Part shown: piece by piece, positions 7,476 to 15,043 of the stretch
How the letters are laid out: each line of letters begins with the position of its first letter
Position numbering within the stretch: the first letter of the stretch is position 1
Origin: Pontiella desulfatans
Lineage (GTDB): Bacteria; Verrucomicrobiota; Kiritimatiellia; Kiritimatiellales; Pontiellaceae
NCBI GenBank assembly: GCA_029287275.1
Contig: JARFRL010000357.1
Coordinates: 1-17,905 of the forward strand
Length of the DNA stretch: 17,905 nt
Reading direction: 5' to 3'
Position numbers and translations under genes: made by a program
The notes under the pieces: model-generated
What the model saw: the letters and a program-made list of their open reading frames with translations, nothing else
Databases searched by the model: none
Told to the model about the DNA's origin: nothing

Positions 7476-8468
7476 ATGAAATGGATGGGTGTATCGCTTT
7501 GTTTGCTGGGTTGCGCGGCCGCTTGGGCCGATTCGGCGTTCGTTGATTTCGACCGCGGGCTGATTCATCCCGCGGAGTTGGGCGGCATGCCCTGCGAGCG
7601 GGTCGAGAAATACAACGATCCGAGCCTCGGCTACACCGTGTTCTACCAGCGCGGCGACACGTTCAGCGCCGAGGTGTCGGTCCTGACCTACGGGCGCGAC
7701 GCCATCGAAACCGGCGCCAAGGCCGACGGGATCGAGATGGTCTTCGAGGCCGTCGAGATGCTTCAGGAACGCGCCGAGGAAAGCGGAATCATCGGCAAGG
7801 TTTCGAAGCGCGGCGCGACGGTCGTTCCCTCGAAAGGCGATCTTCGGTTCGCGAGCCGGGTCTATCAATTCAACGTGCCGCGGGTCGGGGAGCTGGGAAC
7901 CAACTCCGTGCCGCGCATCGCCTCCGTCTACGTCACCGGCGCGAAAAACGCCTTCGTCAAAATCGAATTCCGGTTCGACGTCGCGGAAGGGCGCGCGGCG
8001 CGCGCGATGGCGGACCAACTGGTGAAACAACAAATTTCCATGCTGCGGGCCGAGCCCTCTCCGGACGAGCTGCTCTTGGCCGCGTGCGACGCGGCGGTGT
8101 ACAATCCGGCCGACCACGGCGGGCGGGCCGCGGCGCAACGCGTGTTCGCGCGGGCGCGATCCATGGGCGAGCTTAATATCTACGACGCCCTGTTCGTCTG
8201 GCCCCGGAACTACGGCAAACCCGAAAACGCGGACCTGCTGGTGGCCGCCTATTTCGCCGGCATGCTTCAGGTGGTCCTTCCCGCCAAAGCGGAGGCCGGC
8301 GGCGAGTACGAGGCCTTCGCCGCGATGCTCACGGCCTACGAGGCCATGCGCGCCCGCGACGACATCGACTCGATTCCGCGGCTCGACGAATGGCTGAAAG
8401 CCCCCGATAGAGCGGCGCTTTACCAGTCGCTGCTGGTCGAATTCGGCTACGCCGCGGCCGCCGAATAG
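7476..8468 (+). CDS. Exported protein of unknown function
   Basis: A 330-residue protein I do not recognise. The N-terminus (MKWMGVSLCLLGCAAAWADS) is a signal peptide. It could be cut by signal peptidase I after AWA, or it could be a lipoprotein with LLGC as an imperfect lipobox, cysteine at position 13. The mature part has an alpha/beta look: LGYTVFYQRGDTFSAEVSVL and a later FVKIEFRFDVAEG strand region. A mainly helical, Ala-rich C-terminal half follows (about 185-330), beginning near SPDELLLAACDAAVYNP. No catalytic motif was seen. A good ribosome binding site precedes it. The gene lies 106 bp upstream of the autotransporter on the same strand, so a role in the envelope is possible but unproven. 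Confidence 0.7.
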   Translation: MKWMGVSLCLLGCAAAWADSAFVDFDRGLIHPAELGGMPCERVEKYNDPSLGYTVFYQRGDTFSAEVSVLTYGRDAIETGAKADGIEMVFEAVEMLQERAEESGIIGKVSKRGATVVPSKGDLRFASRVYQFNVPRVGELGTNSVPRIASVYVTGAKNAFVKIEFRFDVAEGRAARAMADQLVKQQISMLRAEPSPDELLLAACDAAVYNPADHGGRAAAQRVFARARSMGELNIYDALFVWPRNYGKPENADLLVAAYFAGMLQVVLPAKAEAGGEYEAFAAMLTAYEAMRARDDIDSIPRLDEWLKAPDRAALYQSLLVEFGYAAAAE

Positions 8469-8560
8469 GGCCGTCGCGCCGCGCCATTCTCCGGTTCTAA
8501 ATCCTTTCGGGAAAACGCCTGTTCCTGTAAAGTCCGCCCCTGTTTTAGACCCTTTGGAAT

Positions 8561-8566
8561 CAGGAG
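8561..8566 (+). promoter_or_regulatory. Ribosome binding site deciding the autotransporter start
   Basis: CAGGAG lies 8 bases before the ATG at 8575. An earlier in-frame ATG at 8554 precedes this motif and would add seven residues before the signal peptide, so 8575 is preferred. Confidence 0.75.
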
Positions 8567-8574
8567 TTTTCGCG

Positions 8575-11500
8575 ATGACCCGCTTTTTATTGATGTTCTC
8601 CGCCGCGCTGGCGTTCTCCGCCGCGGCGTCCGCCCAATCCTACACCAACGTGCTCGATGGTGGCGTGACGCAGATCGTGTCCTCGGCCTGGACCACCAAC
8701 ACCATCGTGGTGGGCGCCACCACGCCGAACAACGCGCTCGGCCTGTTCGCCGGCGCGCGCGTCACCAACGTCACCTCCACCATCGGCGCGGGCCCCGCCG
8801 CCGACTCCAACATCGTGAGCCTCAAAGGCGACGCCACGTGGACCATGTCCGGCGACCTTGTGGTCGGTGACGAAGGTTCGGACAACGTCCTGCTGGTTAC
8901 CGATGGCGCGACGCTTGAAACCGCGAACGCGTTCGTCGGCGCGACCGCGGGCGCCTTCAGCAACGCCGTCAGCGTGGAGGCCGCGCGGTGGGACGTCGAC
9001 GGCACGCTCGAAATCGCGGGAGCGAACGACACCATCGTCGTCGTGAGCGAGTGCGGCGTCGTGTCCGACTATTATCTCGCGGTGTCGGGAGCCAACAACG
9101 GTTTATATATCAACGACGGCGGCTTGTTCGAAATCAAAAAATACTTCAACGCCGGCGCGGACGGCTTCAACTGGAACGAGGGCGGACACCTTTCGCTCAC
9201 CGGCGATCTAACCGGCATGAGCGGAACCAACGGCGCCGCGGCGCTCAACGCCCGCGCCCTCACCTTGAACGGCGGCTCGTGGACCAACGGCTCCGACGAC
9301 CTGATCGTCGGCGACGACGCCTCCGGCGGCGCGCTGGCCATCACCAACGGCGCGACGGTCGAGAACGCCAACGGCTACATCGGCCTCGGCGCCGACTCGG
9401 CCAACAACTCCGTCGTCGTATCCGACGCGGGCTCCACCTGGAAAAACAGCGGCGGAACCCTGAGCGTCGGCGCGGGCGGAGGAACGGGCAACGAACTGAT
9501 CGTCACCAACGGCGGCTGGGTCTTCGTGGGCGACGCGGTCACCAACGGCGCCGCCGGCGGGATACTCGTCGCCGCGACGGGCGGCGCGGAGCTGATCGCC
9601 GACAACGGCGCGCGGGTCGAAACCTCCGGCGCGCTGATCCTCGGCGGAACCGATCCCGGCGTCACGGGCGGCGCGACCGTCACGAACGGCGGCGAGATCA
9701 TCGCCAACGAACTCGTCATTCAAAACGGCGCCAGCGCGTTCAACCTCGAGCGCGGCGGCCAGCTGAGCATCACGGGCGCGTACAACGCCGACGATGAGGG
9801 AGCGAACGTCAACTGGAACGCCGGCTCAATCCTCTCGGTGGGCGGAACGCTCACGAAGTCCAACGGACTCGACGGCGCGGAACGGACGCTGGCGCTCGAT
9901 GGCGGCGACTGGAATCCGGGCGGCGACTTGACCGTCGCGGGCGCGGAGAACCGGCTGTACGTCTTGAACGGTGGAAGCGTCTCCAACACCGACGCGTACG
10001 TGGTTGGATCCAGCAATCTGGTGGTCGTCAGCGAAGCCGGTTCGCGCTGGGTGAACAGCGGAACGCTCAACATCACGAACGACGCCAACGCGGTGACCGT
10101 CAACAACGGCGGCCGCGTCGTCGCCGCCGAGCTCAACATCACCGACGGCAACGCGCTCAACCTCTTGGCGGGCGGCGCGCTCGAGATCACCGATCAATTC
10201 GACTGGGCCGCGAACAGCAACGGCCTCGACTGGGCCGCGGGCGGCGAGCTCTCCGTCGCCGGCGCGCTGACCGGCATGGAATCCACCGAGATCGCGGTGG
10301 GCGCCGAAACCAATCAACACGTCTATCTGGGAAGCGGGCGCGACTTGACGCTCAACGGCGGTTCGTGGCTCAACGGCGACACCAATCTGATCGTGGGCTA
10401 CAACGCCTCCGGCAGCGCGCTCGCGGTGACCAACGGCGCGACGGTTTCGAACGCCGACGGCTACATTGGCTGGGGCTCGGGCGTCGGGCTCAACAGCGTG
10501 CTGGTTTCCGGCGCGGGCTCGGCCTGGACCAATTCGGGCGGCGAGCTGTACGTCGGCGCGTACTGGAGCGGAACCAACCTCGTTCGCGCCGGCAACGGCA
10601 ACTCGCTGACCGTGAACAACGGCGCCCAGGTGTTCGTCGGCGAGCAGGTCTCGACCAACGCGGGCATGCTGGTCGCCTCGACCAACGGCGCGGTGGCGAC
10701 CGTTCTGGGCAACTCCATTCGAGGCAACTCGATCATCGTCGCGGACACGCTTTACATCGGGTTGAATTCCAGCGCGACCGGAACGGTGGTGGTCGGCAAC
10801 GGCGGCGAGCTGCGCGTCGGCGATCTGGACATCGCGGCCGGCGACAACGCGCTGAATCTTGAAAACGGCGGCTTCTTCGCGGTCAACAACGCTTTCGACG
10901 TCGAGACCACGGGCTTCAACTGGGACGCGGGCGGCCATCTGTCCGTCGCCGGCGATCTTTCCAACATGACCAGCACCAATCTCGGCGGCGTCGATTTCGG
11001 CCTGCTGAACGAGGGGCGCGACCTGACGCTCGACGGCGGAACCTGGAACAACGCGGGCGTCAACCTGCTCGTTGGGCTCGATTCCTCCGGCAATGAACTG
11101 ACGCTGGTCAACACCGGCTCGCTTTCGAGCGCGACGGCCTACATCGGATACGGCACGAACGCGAACAACAACGTCGTGACGGTCCGCGGCGGTTCGACCT
11201 GGAACAATAGCGCCGACCTCTGGCTGGGCTATCAGGGGTCCTCCAACGAGCTCTTCCTCGCGGACGGCGGCGTCGTGAACATCGCCGGCGCGGCGCGCGT
11301 CGGCAACACCAACACGACGTTGAACCTGGTTTATCTGGAAGGCTCGAACACGCTGCTCAACGTCGCGGGCGACCTCTCCATCGGCGCCGCGGACGGCGGA
11401 GTCCTCAACCGGATCGAGGTCATCGACGCCGCCACGCTTTCCGCGGGCGACCTGACGCTGTATTCCAGCAACATCATCGCGATGGGCGATGGCGGACTCA

Positions 11501-13185
11501 TCCAACTCGGCGATCAACTGAACGTTCACAGCAACAGCGCGATCGTTGGTTTGGAAGGCACCGACGGATCGGGAACGATTCGGTTCGGCGCGGCGGACTC
11601 GACCCTCGCGTTTCTTGGCGGCGGCATCGCGCTCGGCTCCGAGATCGTGTTCGAGGCGAACAGCAATTTCAACAACCGCGTCGGCCTGATCGACGCGCGG
11701 ATCGTGATCGAGGAATCGAACGCGCGTCAATACCTCGGCTTCCAGACGCTGGAAACGGTGAACAGCGAGATCTTCGGCTACGGCACCAACGACGCGTTCG
11801 CGACGGTGAGCATGGTCGGCGGGGAGATCAACCCCAGCGCGGAGCTCGGCCGCGACCGCGCGGGCACGCTGGTGTTCACCGGCGATTTCATCTCGTCCAA
11901 CACCACCTACAACGCGCAGGTGCTCGGCGTTGATTACGATCAGTTGATCTTCAACGGAGCGAGCGGCGTCGATCTGGAGGGCCTGAACGCGAGCGTTTGG
12001 GTGCCGCTGGCGCCCTCGAACTTCACCGCGACGATCCTGATCGCGGAGAACGGGCTCGCGAACGACTTCGCCTCGGTCGAGATCTCGGACAATCTGCTGC
12101 TGTTCGACGCCAGCCTCGAAATCACCAACAACACGGTGAACGTGGTCGTGAAACCGAACGACTCGAAGTTCAGCTCGGCGCTGACCTACGCCGGCACCGA
12201 ATCGGTCCGCGCCGGTTTCAGCGGCATGAAGAACGCGGTCTTCACCCGGACCAAGCAGCTGCGCCGCAACGTGGTCGCGACCGCGCACTCCATTCCGCAT
12301 GAAGCGTATTTGATGACGAGCACGAACGCGCCCGCCGGCGCCCTGGGCCCCGGCGACCAGAACACGATTTTCGACATGAACGTCTGGATGCAGTATTTCA
12401 ACGGCCGCGGTTCCTATGACGCGGCGGGCGATTCCTACGGCTTCAACCTCAACAACAACGGATTGACCATCGGCGCGGACCGGCTGTTCGGCGACTCGTT
12501 GACCGCCGGCTTCAACTACACCTACGCTCGCGGCGACACCCGCACCTCGAACGAGGACTATCTCGACGTGGAAACCTACTGGCTCGGCGCCTACGGCGAA
12601 TGGGTCGGCGAAAGCGGGCTCTACGTCGACGCGCTCGCGGCGTTCGGACGCTCGAATTATGATTCCGTGCGCGTCGAGGAAAACTACCGCGGCACGGCCG
12701 GGTACGCCGGCCGCCAGATGGGTGGCTACGTCGACGTGGGGCAGTATTACTACTACAAGAATCTCGCGCTCTCGCCCTACGCGGGCCTGCACCTTCTCGC
12801 GCTCAACGCCGAAGACCACACCGAAACCGAGGAGAACGGCAGCGAAATCCAAGTGGACGAAGTCTCGCGCAAGTGGGTGGAGTCGGCGCTCGGCCTCAAG
12901 GCGCGGCACCGCTTCGACACGCGGATCGGCCGCTTCCAGACCACCGGCTTCGCCGAGTGGACCCACGATTTCATTCAAGAGGATATCTACGCGACGCTGT
13001 CCGCCAACGGGCTGCCGTCCGTCAGCATGGCGCGGATCTCGCCCGACGCCGACGTCTTCACCACGGGCCTCGGCTTCAGCTGGATGTGCAACGACTATCT
13101 CGAAGTCGGCATCGGCTACAACGGGCGCTTCAGCGAGCGCTACGAAGAGCACGCCGGCTCGCTCATGTTCGACATTCGTTTCTAA
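8575..13185 (+). CDS. Type V autotransporter with long passenger repeats and C-terminal beta-barrel
   Basis: A 1536-residue surface protein. Signal peptide at about 1-20 (MTRFLLMFSAALAFSAAASA). The passenger (about 21-1215) is rich in Gly, Asn, Thr and Ser, nearly free of Cys, and patterned as a parallel beta-helix. It contains four long repeat units plus partial ones; recurring elements include GSTWKNSGG / GSRWVNSG / GSAWTNSGG / GSTWNNS and VTNGATV..A.GYIG. These resemble the T5SS/PEP-CTERM-associated repeat. A linker containing a helical stretch (GMKNAVFTRTKQLRRNVVAT) leads into a barrel of about 270 residues from MNVWMQYFNGRG (about 1268) to the terminal FDIRF; a final Phe is usual for outer-membrane insertion. 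The protein likely exports its passenger through its own barrel, for adhesion or surface coating. No protease triad was recognised. The sodium/glutamate symporter gene follows after 18 bp, suggesting co-transcription. Confidence 0.93.
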   Translation: MTRFLLMFSAALAFSAAASAQSYTNVLDGGVTQIVSSAWTTNTIVVGATTPNNALGLFAGARVTNVTSTIGAGPAADSNIVSLKGDATWTMSGDLVVGDEGSDNVLLVTDGATLETANAFVGATAGAFSNAVSVEAARWDVDGTLEIAGANDTIVVVSECGVVSDYYLAVSGANNGLYINDGGLFEIKKYFNAGADGFNWNEGGHLSLTGDLTGMSGTNGAAALNARALTLNGGSWTNGSDDLIVGDDASGGALAITNGATVENANGYIGLGADSANNSVVVSDAGSTWKNSGGTLSVGAGGGTGNELIVTNGGWVFVGDAVTNGAAGGILVAATGGAELIADNGARVETSGALILGGTDPGVTGGATVTNGGEIIANELVIQNGASAFNLERGGQLSITGAYNADDEGANVNWNAGSILSVGGTLTKSNGLDGAERTLALDGGDWNPGGDLTVAGAENRLYVLNGGSVSNTDAYVVGSSNLVVVSEAGSRWVNSGTLNITNDANAVTVNNGGRVVAAELNITDGNALNLLAGGALEITDQFDWAANSNGLDWAAGGELSVAGALTGMESTEIAVGAETNQHVYLGSGRDLTLNGGSWLNGDTNLIVGYNASGSALAVTNGATVSNADGYIGWGSGVGLNSVLVSGAGSAWTNSGGELYVGAYWSGTNLVRAGNGNSLTVNNGAQVFVGEQVSTNAGMLVASTNGAVATVLGNSIRGNSIIVADTLYIGLNSSATGTVVVGNGGELRVGDLDIAAGDNALNLENGGFFAVNNAFDVETTGFNWDAGGHLSVAGDLSNMTSTNLGGVDFGLLNEGRDLTLDGGTWNNAGVNLLVGLDSSGNELTLVNTGSLSSATAYIGYGTNANNNVVTVRGGSTWNNSADLWLGYQGSSNELFLADGGVVNIAGAARVGNTNTTLNLVYLEGSNTLLNVAGDLSIGAADGGVLNRIEVIDAATLSAGDLTLYSSNIIAMGDGGLIQLGDQLNVHSNSAIVGLEGTDGSGTIRFGAADSTLAFLGGGIALGSEIVFEANSNFNNRVGLIDARIVIEESNARQYLGFQTLETVNSEIFGYGTNDAFATVSMVGGEINPSAELGRDRAGTLVFTGDFISSNTTYNAQVLGVDYDQLIFNGASGVDLEGLNASVWVPLAPSNFTATILIAENGLANDFASVEISDNLLLFDASLEITNNTVNVVVKPNDSKFSSALTYAGTESVRAGFSGMKNAVFTRTKQLRRNVVATAHSIPHEAYLMTSTNAPAGALGPGDQNTIFDMNVWMQYFNGRGSYDAAGDSYGFNLNNNGLTIGADRLFGDSLTAGFNYTYARGDTRTSNEDYLDVETYWLGAYGEWVGESGLYVDALAAFGRSNYDSVRVEENYRGTAGYAGRQMGGYVDVGQYYYYKNLALSPYAGLHLLALNAEDHTETEENGSEIQVDEVSRKWVESALGLKARHRFDTRIGRFQTTGFAEWTHDFIQEDIYATLSANGLPSVSMARISPDADVFTTGLGFSWMCNDYLEVGIGYNGRFSERYEEHAGSLMFDIRF
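9103..9738 (+). repeat. Passenger repeat unit 1 (212 residues)
   Basis: Residues 177-388 of the autotransporter. The element order is: LYINDGGLFEI; GFNWNEGGHLSLTGDL (Trp200); LTLNGGSWTNG (Trp236) with LIVGDDASG and TNGATVENANGYIG; VVVSDAGSTWKNSGG; then an extra block around VFVGDAVTNGAAGGILVA. A partial unit lacking the first elements precedes it at about residues 80-175. Confidence 0.8.
9739..10155 (+). repeat. Passenger repeat unit 2 (139 residues, short form)
   Basis: Residues 389-527. The same elements are present: FNLERGGQLSI; VNWNAGSILSVGGTL (Trp414); LALDGGDW (Trp446); VVVSEAGSRWVNSG. The block of roughly 55-60 residues that follows the last element in the other units is missing, and the unit runs directly into the next one. 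Confidence 0.75.
10156..10851 (+). repeat. Passenger repeat unit 3 (232 residues)
   Basis: Residues 528-759. Elements: LNLLAGGALEI; GLDWAAGGELSVAGAL (Trp553); LTLNGGSWLNG (Trp598) with LIVGYNASG and TNGATVSNADGYIG; VLVSGAGSAWTNSGG; extra block around VFVGEQVSTNAG. It is closest to unit 1. The 17-base DNA string beginning ACCAACGGCG is identical at 9343-9359 and 10429-10445. Confidence 0.8.
10852..11472 (+). repeat. Passenger repeat unit 4 (207 residues)
   Basis: Residues 760-966. Elements: LNLENGGFFAV; GFNWDAGGHLSVAGDL (Trp783); LTLDGGTWNNA (Trp824); VVTVRGGSTWNNS; and a more diverged tail. A further first element (IIAMGDGGLIQLGDQLNV) begins a fifth, incomplete unit at 11473. Confidence 0.75.
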
Positions 13186-13192
13186 AATCGGC

Positions 13193-13197
13193 GGGAG
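13193..13197 (+). promoter_or_regulatory. Ribosome binding site of the glutamate symporter gene
   Basis: GGGAG lies 6 bases before the ATG at 13204, inside the 18-bp gap after the autotransporter stop codon. The second gene therefore has its own translation start signal. Confidence 0.65.
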
Positions 13198-13203
13198 ATC
13201 GCG

Positions 13204-14535
13204 ATGCTTTCATTTGGTTGTTTATGCGTGTTGCTCGGGCTTGGCTACTGGGCGCGGCGTAAAATCGTCCTCCTGCAAAAGCTCTATCTCCCCGCGAGCG
13301 TCATCGCCGGCCTGCTCGGTTTGCTGGTGTTGCAAGCGGTGAACGTGCCCGCCGCCGCGGTCGCCGGCTGGAACAAACTGCCCGGCCAGCTGATCAACGT
13401 CGTCTTCGCGTGCTTGTTCCTCGGCGCGACGTTGCCGCCCATCGCCAAGGTCTGGAAAAGCTCCAGCCGCCAACTGGCCTATGGACAAATCGTCGCGTGG
13501 GGTCAATACGCGGTCGGCTGCGGCCTCGTGTTGCTGATCCTCGGCCCCCTGTTTGGGTTGGACGACGTCTTCGGCGGCATCATGCCCGTCGGTTTCGAGG
13601 GCGGCCACGGCACCGCCGGCGGCATGCGAGACGTGTTCGAGAAATACGGGATTTCGGAGATGACCGACTTCGCCCTCGCGGCCGCGACCGGCGGAATTCT
13701 TGGCGCGATCGTCGTCGGCATGGGCCTCGTCAACTGGGCCGTGCGCAAGGGTTATGTCGAGAAGCACGAGCGGCCGGGCGTCGCCGCGGACGACTTCAGC
13801 GGGATCATTCCGCGCGCGCACCGACCCGCGGCCGGCAAGATGAGCGTTTCCTCCGACGTTATCGGCTCGCTCTCGCTGCATCTGGTTTTCGTTGGCGCCG
13901 CGATTCTGATCGGGTGGCTGATGAAGCAGGGCTTGCTGGCGCTCGCCGCGAAGCTGCCCGAAACCGCCGCGAGTATTTGCGACGGCTTTCCGCTGTTCCC
14001 GCTCTGCATGCTCGGCGGCGTTCTCGTTCAACTCTGGATGGATAAATTCGATCCGCACGAACACATGGACGAGGGCCTCATCTTGCGGATTCAAAACTGC
14101 GCGCTCGATTTCCTCGTCGTCGCCGCGATCGCCACCATCCGCGTCGACGTCATCGCGAAGGGATGGATTCCGCTCGTCATTCTGATTCTGGCGGGAATCC
14201 TCTGGAACGTGCTGATGCTGACCGTCTTCGCCCGCCGCGCCTTCAAGGACGCGTGGTTCGAGCGCGGCATCGCGGAAATGGGGCAGTCCATGGGCGTCAC
14301 CGCGACGGGGTTGTTGCTGCTGCGCGTGGTGGATCCGGACTATAAAACCGAGGCCGCCGAAGCCTTCGCCGCGAAGCAGCTCTTGCACGAACCCTTCATG
14401 GGCGGCGGACTCTGGACCGGCGCGGCCATCCCGTTGCTGATCGTTTACGGCGGCTGGCCCATCCTCGGCGTCGCCGTCGGCGCCATCACGATCTGGACCA
14501 TCGTCCTCTGCGTCATGAACCGCCGCGGCGCTTGA
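13204..14535 (+). CDS. gltS: Sodium/glutamate symporter (GltS / ESS family)
   Basis: A 443-residue, highly hydrophobic inner-membrane protein with about ten to twelve membrane segments arranged in two similar halves. Family features are visible: LYLPASVIAGLLGLL at 27-41; PVGFEGGHGTAGGM at 128-141, a re-entrant-loop motif of the ESS transporters; and MGVTATGLLLLRVVDP at 363-378, its counterpart in the second half. LHEPFMGGGLWTG follows at 394-406. ESS proteins import glutamate (or related anions) with sodium. It is about 40 residues longer than E. coli GltS (401 residues), partly through the central cytoplasmic loop (about 182-215). The start has a good ribosome binding site and sits 18 bp after the autotransporter, so the two are probably on one transcript. 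The family is secure. The exact substrate is not; the symbol marks the family. Confidence 0.85.
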   Translation: MLSFGCLCVLLGLGYWARRKIVLLQKLYLPASVIAGLLGLLVLQAVNVPAAAVAGWNKLPGQLINVVFACLFLGATLPPIAKVWKSSSRQLAYGQIVAWGQYAVGCGLVLLILGPLFGLDDVFGGIMPVGFEGGHGTAGGMRDVFEKYGISEMTDFALAAATGGILGAIVVGMGLVNWAVRKGYVEKHERPGVAADDFSGIIPRAHRPAAGKMSVSSDVIGSLSLHLVFVGAAILIGWLMKQGLLALAAKLPETAASICDGFPLFPLCMLGGVLVQLWMDKFDPHEHMDEGLILRIQNCALDFLVVAAIATIRVDVIAKGWIPLVILILAGILWNVLMLTVFARRAFKDAWFERGIAEMGQSMGVTATGLLLLRVVDPDYKTEAAEAFAAKQLLHEPFMGGGLWTGAAIPLLIVYGGWPILGVAVGAITIWTIVLCVMNRRGA

Positions 14536-14542
14536 GGCCGCG
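14524..14542. terminator. GC-rich hairpin at a convergent gene junction
   Basis: CGCGGC (14524-14529) and GCCGCG (14537-14542) form a 6-bp stem with a 7-base loop that spans the symporter stop codon. It sits where the symporter and VOC genes converge with only 13 bp between them. No T-run follows, so this is only a candidate shared terminator. Confidence 0.25.
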
Positions 14543-14548
14543 GGCCGG

Positions 14549-15043
14549 TTAGTACGCGCCTTGCGAGTAGGTCAGCTCGTAGCTGTGCGAATAGATCTCG
14601 AAGATCAGGCCGAAAGGGTCTTCCATGTAGACCATGCGGAAGGGCTTTTCTCCGGGATAGTATTCCCGAATGGGCATGCGCTGCTTGCCGCCATGCGCCA
14701 CGATCTTTTCCACGAGCCCTTCCACGTCCGGATCCTGCACGCAGAAATGAAACGTGCTGGTTTTCCAATACTCGAAATCCGCGGGCTTCTCGTTGTTCTT
14801 GAACTCGAACATCTCGACGCCGATTTTATCGCCGGTCGACATGTGCGCGATCTTGAACGAGCCCCAGCCCTCGCCGAACACGTCCACGCACATTCGCCCG
14901 ATCGCCGTCTCCGACTCTTCCTCGATCGTGGTGGGTTCCATGATCGTGTACCAGCCCATGACGGCGCGGTAAAACTCGACGGCTTTTTCAACATCCGGAA
15001 CCGAGATTCCGATGTGCGAGAACGTTTTGGGGTAGGGGCTCAT
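14549..15043 (-). CDS. VOC-family (glyoxalase/dioxygenase fold) protein
   Basis: A 164-residue cytoplasmic protein with the two beta-alpha-beta-beta-beta modules of the vicinal oxygen chelate superfamily. It starts FSHIGISVPDVEKAVEFYRA (8-27) and ends with DPFGLIFEIYSH (142-153). Metal ligands that fit the family are His10, Glu77 (GVEMFEF), His99 (FHFCVQD) and Glu149. Members include lactoylglutathione lyase, dioxygenases and epimerases; the specific reaction cannot be told. Its ATG overlaps the stop codon of the alcohol dehydrogenase gene (ATGA, 15040-15043), a sign of translational coupling. The two products therefore likely act in the same process, perhaps removal of reactive aldehydes such as methylglyoxal; that role is an inference. 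Confidence 0.85.
   Translation of the reverse strand: MSPYPKTFSHIGISVPDVEKAVEFYRAVMGWYTIMEPTTIEEESETAIGRMCVDVFGEGWGSFKIAHMSTGDKIGVEMFEFKNNEKPADFEYWKTSTFHFCVQDPDVEGLVEKIVAHGGKQRMPIREYYPGEKPFRMVYMEDPFGLIFEIYSHSYELTYSQGAY

Noticed and set aside
9103..11472. Repetitive DNA as a possible CRISPR array
   Set aside because: The repeats are long, degenerate and in frame with a protein; no regular short repeats with spacers exist.
9826..13152. Open frame of 1108 codons on the minus strand, antisense to the autotransporter
   Set aside because: It lies entirely within a gene with a signal peptide, repeats and a barrel. Its product is Arg/Ala/Val/Asp-rich, low-complexity sequence typical of antisense frames in GC-rich DNA, and no family motif is visible.
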